64,000 bases of DNA from contig CAVRUQ010000011.1 of the NCBI GenBank assembly GCA_963724405.1, positions 623,790 through 687,789 of the forward strand, written 5' to 3'. This stretch comes from CAVQBJ01 sp963724405 (GTDB taxonomy: Bacteria; Actinomycetota; Thermoleophilia; Solirubrobacterales; Solirubrobacteraceae). Shown one piece after another: positions 1-9,883 of this stretch. The stretch's first letter is position 1. Every line of letters starts with the position of its first letter. The translations under genes and the position numbers were made by a program. The notes beneath the pieces were generated by a model. The model was given only the letters and a program-made list of their open reading frames with translations. It was not told the DNA's origin and searched no databases.

Positions 1-646
1 GCGCGTCGAGGGCGGCGATGATGTCGCTGACTTCGGTGCGGCCGGTGTAGTCGGGGTGGGTGTCGACGAATCGCACGACGTGGTCGGGGTCGACGATCAG
101 GACGGTCGGCATCGGCAGCTCGGTGCCGCCGTCTGCGCGGGTGGTCCGAATGTCGACGCCGAGCTCGCGCTGTGCTGCGAGGCCTTCCTCGGATGGCTGG
201 AACGTAATCCCCAGAGCGGAAGCGAGCTCGGCATCCGTGTCGCTGAGCACCGTGTAGGTCAGCTCGTCCCTTTCCTGTGTGGTCAGCGAAGCGTCCGGGG
301 TCTCGGGTGAGACCGCGACCAGGCGGGCAGAGTGTGCGCTGAGGTGGGGCAGGAGTTCGCGCTCGTAGGTTCGCAGCGTGAGATTGCAATACGGGCACCA
401 GCCGCCCCGGTAGAAGACGATCACGGCGGGGCCCGCGGCGGTGAGCTCGTCGAGTGTCCGGGTCTTGCCGCTCGCGTCTGGCAGCGCGAAAGGCGCGAGC
501 GTGTCGCCGACCGCTACTGCGCCGGCAGGGATCCCGCCGGCAGCCAGCGCGGCCTGGTCAGATGCGAATACCGCGACGACTTCTGCTGGCAGCCTGCTGG
601 TCGAGGCGGCTTTCACGTCGTTGGCCTGTTCGGCGATCGTGGTCAT
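1..646 (-). CDS. Peroxiredoxin-like (AhpC/TSA family) protein, C-terminus beyond window
   Basis: Read from an ATG at 646 leftwards, the frame is open to the window edge, so the last residues are missing. The translation has a thioredoxin-fold AhpC/TSA layout with GGWCPYCN at residues 81-88, giving two cysteines (84 and 87) in a CxxC at the start of the second helix, as in bacterioferritin-comigratory/PRX-like2 thiol peroxidases. Later segments (TVLIVDPDHVVRFV) match the usual beta-strand pair. Expected role is thiol-dependent reduction of peroxides in the cytoplasm. It is divergent from a TetR regulator at 747, and a perfect palindrome lies between them, so TetR control is likely. Confidence 0.85.
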   Translation of the reverse strand, partial: MTTIAEQANDVKAASTSRLPAEVVAVFASDQAALAAGGIPAGAVAVGDTLAPFALPDASGKTRTLDELTAAGPAVIVFYRGGWCPYCNLTLRTYERELLPHLSAHSARLVAVSPETPDASLTTQERDELTYTVLSDTDAELASALGITFQPSEEGLAAQRELGVDIRTTRADGGTELPMPTVLIVDPDHVVRFVDTHPDYTGRTEVSDIIAALDA

Positions 647-712
647 CGTCGTGCGGTCCTTTCGTTGCGGGTTGTGGACCAGGCGGTCCATTTGGGCGAC
701 GCTAGCAGAGAA

Positions 713-728
713 TGGACTGGTCAGTCCA
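713..728. promoter_or_regulatory. Probable TetR operator palindrome
   Basis: TGGACTG-GT-CAGTCCA is a perfect 7-bp inverted repeat with a 2-bp centre, in the 100-bp gap between the divergent peroxiredoxin and TetR genes. Size and position fit a TetR-family operator controlling both genes; binding is inferred. Confidence 0.7.
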
Positions 729-746
729 GCTCGATAGACTCGGCTC

Positions 747-1361
747 ATGACGAGCGCTCAACCGGCGACCGTGAAAGGACGCGAGACGCGTGAGCGGACT
801 GTCCGCGTCGCGGCCCAGCTCGTCGCCGAGCGCGGCGTCGCGGGCACCTCACTCGACGATGTCTGCGCGCACGCACGGATATCCAAGAGCCAGCTCTACC
901 ACTACTTCGCCGACCGCGACGACCTTCTGCGCGCGGTCGCAAGAACAGCCAGCGACGAGGTCGTGGGCGGCCAGGCCGAGCTGTTCACGCAGCTTGACAC
1001 GATCCAGGGCCTGCGTGCCTGGGCGGACGCGCTCGTGGCTCTCCAGCACGCACGACACGCGCGGGGAGGCTGCCCGATCGGTTCGCTCGCCGGCCAACTC
1101 GCCGAGCGCAACGAAAGCGCGCGCCGCGAGCTCCTCGACGGCCTTGAGCGCTGGGAGGCCGCGATCCGCGACGGACTCGAGCGAATGGAGGCCCGCGGTG
1201 AGCTGCGCGCCGATGCCGACTGCGCTGCGCTGGCTCAGCGCGTCCTCGCAGCCATACAGGGCGGGCTACTGCTCACGCAGATCCGACGCGACCCCGACCA
1301 GCTCCGGTGCGCTCTCAACGGTGCGCTGGACGCTATCCTCGCCGCGCGTGCCGTGCCCTGA
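747..1361 (+). CDS. TetR/AcrR family transcriptional regulator
   Basis: This 204-aa protein has the N-terminal TetR helix-turn-helix: residues about 10-55 read RTVRVAAQLVAERGVAGTSL, then a recognition helix ending SQLYHYFADRDDLL. The C-terminal half (GGCPIGSLAGQLAE...) resembles the LmrA/YxaF-type ligand-binding domain. It starts 101 bp from the divergent peroxiredoxin with a palindromic operator between them, so it probably represses the peroxidase and itself until a reactive ligand binds. The ligand cannot be read from sequence. Confidence 0.9.
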   Translation: MTSAQPATVKGRETRERTVRVAAQLVAERGVAGTSLDDVCAHARISKSQLYHYFADRDDLLRAVARTASDEVVGGQAELFTQLDTIQGLRAWADALVALQHARHARGGCPIGSLAGQLAERNESARRELLDGLERWEAAIRDGLERMEARGELRADADCAALAQRVLAAIQGGLLLTQIRRDPDQLRCALNGALDAILAARAVP

Positions 1362-2609
1362 TCTCCCTTTCCGCACGCATTGCAGGGAAGGCGAACCGCC
1401 GCGCTCGCGCTGCTCGTGCCGGAAGCAGAGCAGGACTGGCCGCAACGATCACCGCCTGCCAGGGCGAGCCACGACACGCTGCTGGATCACACCCGGAGGA
1501 GCAGAGTCGACCCACGATGCAGGAGGGCGTGAGGTCCGCATCCTGTGGTTTGGCTGAGCGTGCGTGGCGCGAGTTCAGTTCACGCGGCCGCCGAGAAGGC
1601 GGACGCGTTGTCGGCGAGGAACTCGCCCAGCGCATGCCAGGTCCCGCTTGCCACCGCCGTGGACGCCCGCTCGGTCGGCTGCATGGGCGGACCGTACCGA
1701 AGCCGTAGTGGTGGAAACAAGGTCTCCGTCAAAACCGGTCCGGCTCACTCGTCCGTTTGGACGGTGCATGACCCGGACCGGTTCCGGCGCCGGCTGTCGC
1801 CGGCGTTGCGCTGGTTGCCCGTTCTGTATCCACTTTTCGTCCTGGCGATCGTCGCGGCGATCGCACGGCACACGCACGTCGTTGTCGAGTCCCGCGGCAC
1901 GTACGGTTGGCTGCGACGGCTGGTCACGGCCTGCGCACGCGTCAGGGGCCGTGAGGCGGTCCTCGTCCTGCTCGACGCGCCGGCCGGGGACGCGATAGCC
2001 GGGCAGAGGCGCCGCGGGCGTGTCGCGCCAGCACCCCTCATGCGCTGGAACACCGCCCGCTGGGGCCCGCTGCTGGATGCCGCCCGCAACGGCGCTCGCT
2101 GCCGAGGGATGGAGCCAGGTCATAGTGCTCGACCGCGCCCAGGCGTCCAACGTCGAGGATCTCGGTGAGCTCGCGCGTGGCCCATCGGCAGTCCGTCGCG
2201 ATAGCGACCAGCGAAGCGAGGCGGACGACTAGGCGTTCGTCGACGCGACCTCATTCGGTGTGGACGGCTGACGACGAGTAGCCATTGTCTTCGTGAGCCG
2301 CGGCGAGACCCACACGGCCGCGGCCGAGATCCCTACACCAGCAAGCATCGTCCCGCGGTCAGCGTGCAGGATGACCGGGTTCGACGTCACAGTGTCGGTC
2401 ACGGTCTGCCCGTCCACCACCAGCCCGGTTGAGCGCTCCGCCGACCCGGCTTCTCACTGAGCCGCCAGCGGAACCTACTTCGCTGGCACGACGAGCGCAT
2501 CCTGGCCCGATGCGACAGGCCTCTCTAGCGCGGAATCCCGGGTCGGGGACACCTCCCGGACGCCGGCACTCGAGGTGTTCGCGTCGCTGAACTCCTGCCT
2601 GTCGGACGA
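1362..2609. other. 1.2 kb without a recognisable gene
   Basis: Open frames exist on both strands, for example 1545-2168 plus with a short hydrophobic run LPVLYPLFVLAIVAAIA. None shows family features, a good ribosome site or convincing composition. The stretch may hold decayed coding sequence, and I assign nothing in it. Confidence 0.5.
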
Positions 2610-3698
2610 TCAGTCCGCGACGGCGCCGGACGAGAAGCCGGTTTGGCCCGCGTGCGGAGCGCTGCCGCCGCCGGCTACCGAGATCGTCAGGCCGGTCGGT
2701 TGCGACGACGTGGAGACGACGACCACGACACCTCCGCCGCCTCCACCGCCGTCGCCAGCAGGTGCTCCGCCGTTGGCGCTGACCGTCGCTGCGCCCACCA
2801 CGCTCACCGACCGCGCGGCGATCACGATCACTCCGCCACCCGAGCCACCATCGCCCGACGACGTGCTCCCGCTGCCGCCACCCGCGCCGCCGGGGACGAG
2901 GACGCCATCGAGAGTGCGACCCGAAACGGCCTGCAGCGCACCATCGAACGCCTGCGGACCGCCGACCGCGGCTGCGGGCGCCGTGGCAGCCCCGCCCGAG
3001 CAGCCAACCCAGTTGCCCCCGACTCCGCCCAACGAATCGGTTGCGGTACCGCCCACACACAGTGACATGCTGGCGCCGGGGCCCGAGCCGCCAAGCGATC
3101 CCGCCGTGACGCCGGCCGGTGGGCCGGCAGCGGTGGCATCGGTGCCGTCACGGCTGATCCTCGATCCGCTCTGCATCGTCAGAACGCCCGATACGAAGAT
3201 CCGAAAGCCGGCGGGATTCAATGTGACGCCAGGCGCCACGGTGAGGCCCTGGTAGTACGTGTCGCGGGTGAGCGTCGTGTCGCTGGCAATCGTCTGACTG
3301 CCGTCGGCCCCAGTTCCGAAGATGCCGTTCACTCCCGGGCCCGCAGGTCCCGCGACACCCGCGGCTCCCGCGGCGCTGGCCGGACCGGCCGGGCCGGGCG
3401 CGCCGTGGCTTCCCTGAGCCCCGGGGTTCCCCGGCGACCCTGTCGCACCTCGGGGTCCCGCGTCACCCTTCGGCCCCGTCGCGCCCCTCAGTTGTCGGAG
3501 GACGCTCGGCTTGATCTGCTTGGTCGAAACGATCAGGTAGCGCCCGGCAGCGAGCGCACCACCGGACATCGCGAGGACGAGCGCAATTGTTGCGATCACC
3601 TCGGCATAGCCCGGACGCCGCAGACCTCCCTGTGGGCTGTGCGGCGGTCCGGACGTGGTGGGCGCGAGCGCGTCTTTGTCGTGCGAGTGCCGCGTCAC
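2610..3698 (-). CDS. Collagen-like, glycine-rich surface protein
   Basis: The 362-aa product begins with a basic segment and one hydrophobic helix (ATIALVLAMSGGALAAG, about residues 36-52), consistent with a signal anchor. STKQIKPSVLRQLRG follows, then a short collagen-type Gly-X-Y run of about 40 residues (GATGPKGDAGPRGATG onwards). The rest is a glycine/serine/alanine-rich domain with valine-rich strands. This architecture is, in my experience, recurrent in Solirubrobacterales and is exported. Function is unknown; a role in cell-surface adhesion or polymer formation is a guess. The gene is monocistronic. Confidence 0.75.
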   Translation of the reverse strand: MTRHSHDKDALAPTTSGPPHSPQGGLRRPGYAEVIATIALVLAMSGGALAAGRYLIVSTKQIKPSVLRQLRGATGPKGDAGPRGATGSPGNPGAQGSHGAPGPAGPASAAGAAGVAGPAGPGVNGIFGTGADGSQTIASDTTLTRDTYYQGLTVAPGVTLNPAGFRIFVSGVLTMQSGSRISRDGTDATAAGPPAGVTAGSLGGSGPGASMSLCVGGTATDSLGGVGGNWVGCSGGAATAPAAAVGGPQAFDGALQAVSGRTLDGVLVPGGAGGGSGSTSSGDGGSGGGVIVIAARSVSVVGAATVSANGGAPAGDGGGGGGGVVVVVSTSSQPTGLTISVAGGGSAPHAGQTGFSSGAVAD

Positions 3699-3837
3699 TC
3701 CGGCGTAGTTTCCAATTCTATACAGTGACCAGTCTCATTCCGCGTCAATCTGTTCCATCAGCGGCTACTATCTCGCCGTATGGCTGGCCGAGAGGATGTG
3801 CATCCCGCGCTGCGATTCGTTGCTGGCGCGCGGGATT

Positions 3838-6613
3838 TCAGGCGGCGGGTGCTGGTGTGACAGCGGCCGCACGCTGCGAGGACCGGGTCCGGATCACGTA
3901 CTTGCGGAGCTCGTCGGCGCCGCAGACGATGAACGGGAACGGGATCAGTAACAGTAGATCGCGCGCGGGAGGAACCGCGGTGCCGAGCAGCGCCTGACAC
4001 GGCGGCGCCACCACGAATGCGGCAGCGATCGCGAGCTCGCCGGCGATCGCCCATAGCAGGTAGCGGTTGCTGAAGACCCCGACCGAGCGCAGCGACGCGC
4101 GCTGGGTGCGGACCGCGAAGGCCGTGCCGATCTGGCCGAAGATCACGCCGAGGAAGGTCATCGTCGTCGCCTGCTGGTAGGCGTGGTGGAAGCGGGTGTG
4201 CTCGCCGGTCGGGTCGCCGGAGTGCCAGCCGGCCTGGGTGAGCACGTAGAAGAACCCGGCGAGCGACAGGACGGCGACGATCAGGCCCAGGAACAGCCAG
4301 GCGCGGATCAGCATTGGCCGGCGGATCAGGCCTTCGGACCGGGGGCGCGGGGGGCGGTGCATGATGCCGGGCTCGGGCGGGTCACGGCTCAGCGCAACGG
4401 AGGGGAGCGTTTCGGTACCGACGTCGAAGGCGAGCAGCAGGAGCACCGGGAACGGGAGCGGCACGGCACCGCCGGCGAGCGCGAAGACCAGGAACGGCAC
4501 GGTTTCGGGCGTGGCGTGGGCAAAGATGTAGACGATGAACTTGCGGACGTTGTCGTAGACGACGCGGCCCGCCTGCACCGCGGTGACGATCGTGGCGAAG
4601 TTATCGTCGGTCAGGACCATCGTCGCGGCCTCGCGCGCGACGTCGGTACCGGACTGGCCCATCGCCACGCCGATGTCGGCCTGCCGCAGCGCGGGCGCGT
4701 CGTTGACGCCGTCACCGGTCATTGCGATCACGTGACCGTCGGCCTGGAGCGCTTCGGCGATCTGCAGCTTGGCCTCCGGGGAGGCGCGCGCGAACACCAC
4801 TTCCCGGTCGCCGGAGACGGCCCGCTCGATCTGCTGCTCGCTGCGATGGTCAAAGCGACTGGCGTCGATCACCACTGGGGCGTCCCCACCGATGCCTACT
4901 CGCCGCGCGATCGCCGCGGCTGTCAACGGGTGATCGCCGGTGATCACGATCACGCGGATCCCGGCCGTGTGACAGCGGGCGATCGCGTCTGCGACCTCGG
5001 GCCGCGGCGGATCGAGCATAGTCACGAGCCCGACGAAGCACAGCTCCTGCTCGGCCGCCTCGCGCGCGGGCGCCTTGCCTGAGAGCGGCAGCGACCGTCG
5101 AAGCGAACGCGAGCACGCGCTGTCCCTGGCCGGCGTAGTCGGAAACGCGCCCGGCGATCTCCTCGCGTAGGGATTGCTCGAGGGCGACCTCTTTGCCGTC
5201 GCGGTCGAGGACCGTGGTGCAGACCGGCAGCACGGACTCCGGCGCACCCTTGGTGTGCAGCCGGTCAGGGCCATCGTCGGAGTCGAGGGTGCTCATCAGC
5301 TTGCGGTGGCCGTCGAAGTTGTACTCGTGGCGGCGGGACTGCTCGCGCCGGTCCGCGTCGACGTCACCGCCGAGCGCTCGCGCGGCCTGCAACACCGCGA
5401 TCTCGGTCGGGTCACCGGACGGCTGGCCGTCCGCGCTGTCCAGGCGCGCGTTGCTGCAGGCCGCTGCGGTCTCGATCAGCGCGCTCAGCGGCGCCTGCGC
5501 CGGTTCGGTCCGTGGCGCCGCTTCGGCGCCGAGCGTGATCTCCGCGGCGCAGGTCCAAACCACAACCGGATGCATCCGGTTCTCGGTCAGCGTCCCCGTC
5601 TTATCGGTGCAGATCACATCGGTGGAGCCGAGCGTCTCGACCGAGCTCAGGCGCTTTACGACTGCTCCTCGCCGGGCGAGCAGCGTCACCGCCACGGCGA
5701 GCGACAGGGTGATCACGGGAAGCAGGCCCTCGGGAACCATCCCCGCCAACAGCCCGACCGCAAACGTGATGCTGCTCTTGACCGACAGCCCCGTTACGAA
5801 GATCGCCAGCGGAACGAATGCGACCGCCAAGGCGACCGCGACCTTGGCGATCAGCCACGAGACACTGCGCACCTGCTGATCAAGCGGGCTCGGCTCCTCC
5901 TTGACGCCCTGCGAGAGCGCCGCGATCCGCCCCAGTTCGGTGTGCATCCCGGTCGCGAATACGACCGCTTGTGCGTCCCCGCCCGTGCACATGCTGCCGC
6001 TGAACAGGAGCTCGCGCGTCTCCAGGTGTGGACGGTCGCGGTCGTGATACTCCGCCGAGCGCATCGCCGGGACGGACTCGCCGGTGAGTGTCGAGAGGTC
6101 AACCTCGACCGCGCCCGAGATCAGCCGCATGTCCGCCGCGATCCGCTCCCCCTCCTCCACGAGCGCAATATCGCCGGGAACGAGCTCGGCCGTGTCGACC
6201 ACCTTCCGGGTACCGTCGCGGATGACGGCGACCGTCTGCGGTATGTAGCCGGCGAGCGCCTTGACCGCCTGCTCCGCGCGGCGCTCCTGAGCGAACGCGA
6301 CCACAGCGTTCAGCACAATGATCAGCACTACCGCGACGCCGACCGTGATGCTGCCGACGCTAAACGACAGTAGCGCCGCCGCCCACAGCAGCAGCGCCAG
6401 CGGGTGCGTGAACTGCCGCGCGAGCTCTCGCGGCCACGTCACGCCCCCGCGGCGCTGGAGTTGGTTGGGGCCGTATTGCGCCAGGCGTCGTTGCGCCTCC
6501 CGCGAGCTGAGCCCCTCCCGGTGAGTCCTCAGCGAGCGCAGCAGGTCCTCGACCGCCTCGGTCGGATCGGTTGCTGCCGCCGGCGTCGACGCTTGCTCGA
6601 TCGTCTCGGTCAT
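3838..6613 (-). pseudogene. P-type cation ATPase interrupted by one frameshift
   Basis: The N-terminal part (from ATG 6613) carries TGES (residues 177-180), transmembrane PEGLL (294-298) and the phosphorylation motif CTDKTGTLT with Asp337. The C-terminal part, in the next frame, carries TGDGVNDAP and the remaining membrane helices to the stop at 3838. The frame changes at about 5095-5105, where ...RVLAFAS must continue as RSLPLSGKAP; removal of one base restores it. Both halves are otherwise well preserved, so this is either a sequencing error or very recent inactivation. PEGLL rather than PEGLP resembles Na+/K+-type (IIC) pumps; the ion is unknown. The HdeD-like gene lies just upstream on the same strand. 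Confidence 0.85.
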
Positions 6614-6670
6614 CACGCCCGCCTCGCAACCGTCGATCCCAGCCGGGGCTGCGACATCGTTCCAGGCCGG

Positions 6671-7297
6671 TCAGCTTGAGCCGAGCTGTCGAATCTGGAA
6701 CGCCCGCACGATGTCGGTGATGCCCTTGATCAGCGCCCAGATGCCGGCAAAGACGAGCAACGTGGCTGCGCGCGTGAGGAAGAACTGCCCGCTCACCCAG
6801 AAGGCGAGGATGATCATCAGGATGCCGCTGAACAGGCCGAGCCACCACAGGTCGTTGAATTCCTGCTCGGCGAACGCCTGAACCGTCCAGAGAATCCCGA
6901 TCAGCAGGAACACGAAGCCGAGGATGTCGGCGAACCCTGCGAACGTCGCTTCCGGCTGGATCAGGGCGACGATTCCGGAGGCCGTCAGCAGCACCCCGAA
7001 CAGCGCCCACACCCACCTGGCGGAGCTCTCATCCAGGGCTGCCAGGAGGAACTCCTCGGCGGCGAACACCAGAAACATGATCCCGGTCAGCACCCCGACC
7101 GTTGTCACCGAGGCGTGGTTGAACTTCAGCACGACGACCGCGATTACCAGCCACAACACGCCCAACAGCAGCTCCACCCACCAGTAGCGGGCGAGCTGCT
7201 GCACGAGCGGGCGCAGGCGGGCGTCGTCGGGGGACTGACTGCCAAGGGGACCGCTCAGCCCGTTGGCAACCCTCTTCATTTCTTGCACATCTGACAT
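6671..7297 (-). CDS. HdeD family (DUF308) membrane protein
   Basis: This 208-aa protein has about six hydrophobic helices in three pairs, for example LLLGVLWLVIAVVVL, VWALFGVLLTASGIVALI and LWWLGLFSGILMIILAFWV. That is the layout of HdeD/DUF308 proteins, linked to acid or general stress resistance in Escherichia coli. The start at 7297 follows a purine-rich stretch. It lies 58 bp upstream of the P-type ATPase on the same strand, and a coiled-coil gene precedes it at 7372, so a stress-related operon is likely. Molecular function is unknown. Confidence 0.8.
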   Translation of the reverse strand: MSDVQEMKRVANGLSGPLGSQSPDDARLRPLVQQLARYWWVELLLGVLWLVIAVVVLKFNHASVTTVGVLTGIMFLVFAAEEFLLAALDESSARWVWALFGVLLTASGIVALIQPEATFAGFADILGFVFLLIGILWTVQAFAEQEFNDLWWLGLFSGILMIILAFWVSGQFFLTRAATLLVFAGIWALIKGITDIVRAFQIRQLGSS

Positions 7298-7371
7298 GAC
7301 TGACTCCCGTAGGTCTAGGTGGGGATGGCGCCCGGGACTTCAGTTCGGTCCCGGGCACCACCCAGAGCTGC

Positions 7372-7815
7372 TCAGGCCGCCGATAGCTCGGCCGCCTCCA
7401 TGCTCGCCAACTCGGCGTCGAGCACTGCATACTCGGCCTCCTCGATCGCCGCGTAGGCGAACTCGAGCGCGAACGCGGCGTCGTCCACCTTGTGCTCGGC
7501 GTGGTGCTGGGCCCGATTCACGTCGTGCTCGGCCCGCTTGCTGTCGATGTCGTCGCGGATCTTCGCGATGTGCTCGTTCCAGGTGCGCTGCAGGTCATAC
7601 CACCAGACCGAGAGCTTGTTCTTGTTCGCCTCGGCTGATTCGCGCAGCTTCTTGGCCTGGTCCTGAGCATCAGCGCGCGCGGACTCGACATCCGCTTGAA
7701 GGTCGTCCTTGGCCTTGCCGCGCGCCGCGGCCCCACGCTCCTGCGCCTCCTTGGCCCGAGCGGAAAGCTCGGCCGACTTTGCCGAGAGAGCCGTCAACTG
7801 ATCAGATAGAGCCAC
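7372..7815 (-). CDS. Small coiled-coil protein of unknown function
   Basis: The 147-aa product has no membrane segment. It is almost entirely alpha-helical, with charged heptad-like stretches rich in Ala, Glu, Lys and Asp (SAELSARAKEAQERGAAARG onwards) and an acidic alanine-rich tail (EEAEYAVLDAELASMEAAEL). A GGAGG-type ribosome site lies just before the ATG at 7815. It sits 74 bp upstream of the HdeD-like gene on the same strand. Related coiled-coil proteins occur with stress genes in actinobacteria; no enzymatic motif is visible. Confidence 0.7.
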   Translation of the reverse strand: MALSDQLTALSAKSAELSARAKEAQERGAAARGKAKDDLQADVESARADAQDQAKKLRESAEANKNKLSVWWYDLQRTWNEHIAKIRDDIDSKRAEHDVNRAQHHAEHKVDDAAFALEFAYAAIEEAEYAVLDAELASMEAAELSAA

Positions 7816-8050
7816 GTCTACCTCCTTCGGGTCGTTGAAGCACCAACATTGTCGGGACGCCGCCCGTCGGGCATCCGTAGTTCGCTGACTTCGCGCCTCG
7901 GCTTCCTGCGCGACGCCTCCCCCGGGTGCACCTCAGCGAGGCGTCCTTCAGCGCCGTGAGCGGGCGGCACGGGCGACGGCGGGGCGCGGGCGACCGCGGG
8001 TAGCGGGCGACGGCGGGGAGCGGCGGCAACGGCAGTCGGCGGGCTCAGTT
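7816..8050. repeat. Intergenic stretch with degenerate GC-rich repeats
   Basis: No gene is seen here. From about 7970 to 8030 the sequence repeats variants of CGGGCGACGGCGGGG two to three times, which looks like simple low-complexity DNA near the IS481 remnant. Confidence 0.45.
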
Positions 8051-8052
8051 GT

Positions 8053-8117
8053 TCATCCGGGCCTCCTTGGAGGCTGGGTGGTGTCGAAGCCCCCAGTCCA
8101 AGGAGGACACCGGATGA
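8053..8117. repeat. Inverted repeat at left end of IS481 remnant
   Basis: TCATCCGGGCCTCCTTGGA at 8053-8071 is matched in inverted orientation by TCCAAGGAGGACACCGGATGA (8097-8117) with two extra bases. The second arm contains the ribosome site and ATG of the transposase remnant. It could be an IS end or a translation-attenuating hairpin. Confidence 0.5.
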
Positions 8118-8320
8118 AGTTGCACGCTAGCGCGGCGTTGTCATTGAGACAGCGTGAGCGGATGGTCTGTCGTGTGGTTGATGAGGGATGGCCGCTGGCG
8201 AAGGCCGCTGGACGCGCGCCGGGTGCGGTTTTCCCGAGACCGGCCTCGGGGGCGCTCCGTCGGCATCTTCGGCGGTGCAGGCCGAGGAGACCATTGGTGC
8301 CGTGAATGCCCGCTCCACAC
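8114..8320 (+). pseudogene. IS481-family transposase, N-terminal remnant
   Basis: The ATG at 8114 begins MKLHASAALSLRQRERMVCR then VVDEGWPLAKAAG, the typical N-terminus (first helix-turn-helix) of IS481 transposases. After about 35 residues the similarity is lost and the frame becomes arginine/proline-rich. The DDE catalytic domain is absent, so the element is dead. It marks an old insertion between the stress genes and the arginine deiminase operon. Confidence 0.65.
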
Positions 8321-8431
8321 AGCCCACACCAATGGGTCGCCGACCGCGCCGCGCGTGCGGGCATATGCGTAGCCATGACTCGTACCGACTTCGGATGTCG
8401 ATGGCTGGCCCGGGCGGAGAGGATCCACGCC

Positions 8432-9883
8432 ATGAGAGATCAAGCCCACGCCATAACCAACGACGCAGCGGTCAGCCCGCCGGACGTCAAGACACCGTCG
8501 GCGGCGACCGTCTCATCCACGCCCGCCGAGACGCCACACCGTCTCGGTCTGGCCGGCGCGACGGCGCTCGTCGTCGGCAGCATCGTCGGCGTCGGCATCT
8601 TCAACCTGCCGTCGTCGCTCGCGCCCTACGGTCCGATCACGATTGTCTCGATGGGCCTGACGACGGTCGGCGCGCTGGCGCTGGCCTGGCTGTTCGCGTC
8701 GCTATCTCGCCGCATGCCGGCCCCCGGCGGCCCGTATGCGTATGCGCGCGTGGCCTTCGGCAACAGGCTCGGCTTCGCCAACGCCTGGTCGTACTGGATC
8801 ACTGCGTGGGCGGGTAACGCGGCGATCGCCGTCGGCTGGGTGCTGTATGTCGAGGTATTCATCAATAAGGGCCAGACCAAGATCTGGACGGTTCTGCTGG
8901 TGCTCGTCGGACTCTGGGTTCCGGTGGCCGTCAACCTCAGCGGCCTGAAGAACATGGGCTCGTTCCAGCTGGTCACGACGATCACGAAGTTCGTGGCGCT
9001 GGCGTTCATGTCGACCGTTGGCCTGTTCTACATCAAGAGCGGGAACTTCCACCCGTGGAACGTAAGCGGTCACGGCGCGATCAGTGCGATCGGCAGTGGC
9101 ATGGCGATCGCGCTGTTCAGCTATCTGGGCCTGGAGACGGCTTCGGTCGCGGCGGCGAACGTCCGCAACCCCGACAAGAACATCCCCCGCTCCACGCTGC
9201 TCGGCACGCTAGCGACGGCGGTCGTGTACATGCTGTCGCTCACCGCGGTCTTCGGGATCGTCTCGAATCAAAGCCTCCAGAAGTCCACCGCCCCGTTCTC
9301 GGCCGCCGTCAACGTCATGTTCGGCGGAACCGCCTGGGGCAATGTGATGGCGGTCGTCGTGATCATCTCGGGCATCGGCTGCCTCAACGGCTGGACGATG
9401 ATCGTCGGGGAGATGCCGCGCGCCGCCGCTCAGGACGGCGTCTTCCCCAAGCGGTTCGAGAAGCTGAACCGGAAGGGGATGCCAGTCTTCGCGATCATCG
9501 TGTCGACGGTCTTTGCCTCCGTCGCGATGGTCATCAACTACCTCGGCTCCAACGGAACGACGGTCTTCACGACGCTCGTGCTGATGACCGGCATCACCGC
9601 GGCGATCCCGTACGGCTTCTCCGCGGCAGCGCAGATCAAATGGCGCATCGCCGACCAGAAGCAGATCGAGTCGCCGAGGTTCATCCGCGACATGATCGTC
9701 GCCGTCCTGGCGTTGGTGTTCTCGGCCCTGTTTGTCTACTACTCGCGCGACACCGGGCACAGCTTCTGGGTCTACTGGGGGCCCTACCTCCTGACGGTCG
9801 GTGCGTTCCTCATCGGAGTCCCGATCTACCGCAGACAGGTTCCCCGGATGGCTGCTCCCGGCGAGGTCCCGCCCTATCGATGA
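8432..9883 (+). CDS. APC-type arginine/ornithine antiporter
   Basis: From the ATG at 8432 (preceded by GGAGAGG nine bases upstream) the protein has about 12 hydrophobic helices. It opens with the APC signature GLAGATALVVGSIVGVGIFNLPSS and has a conserved GLETASVAAANVRNP segment. An upstream in-frame start at 8306 is disfavoured. It is the first gene of an operon with carbamate kinase, arginine deiminase and ornithine carbamoyltransferase; its stop overlaps the arcC start as ATGA. Context and family point to electroneutral exchange of external arginine for ornithine at the plasma membrane, the ArcD role. APC antiporters for other basic amino acids cannot be excluded by sequence alone. Confidence 0.85.
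   Translation: MRDQAHAITNDAAVSPPDVKTPSAATVSSTPAETPHRLGLAGATALVVGSIVGVGIFNLPSSLAPYGPITIVSMGLTTVGALALAWLFASLSRRMPAPGGPYAYARVAFGNRLGFANAWSYWITAWAGNAAIAVGWVLYVEVFINKGQTKIWTVLLVLVGLWVPVAVNLSGLKNMGSFQLVTTITKFVALAFMSTVGLFYIKSGNFHPWNVSGHGAISAIGSGMAIALFSYLGLETASVAAANVRNPDKNIPRSTLLGTLATAVVYMLSLTAVFGIVSNQSLQKSTAPFSAAVNVMFGGTAWGNVMAVVVIISGIGCLNGWTMIVGEMPRAAAQDGVFPKRFEKLNRKGMPVFAIIVSTVFASVAMVINYLGSNGTTVFTTLVLMTGITAAIPYGFSAAAQIKWRIADQKQIESPRFIRDMIVAVLALVFSALFVYYSRDTGHSFWVYWGPYLLTVGAFLIGVPIYRRQVPRMAAPGEVPPYR

Noticed and set aside
1545..2168. Possible membrane protein gene
   Set aside because: Only one short hydrophobic run, arginine/glycine-biased elsewhere, no ribosome site and no family resemblance.
5174..6373. 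Long plus-strand frame opposite the first P-type ATPase
   Set aside because: Antisense shadow of a gene with clear motifs; no family features.
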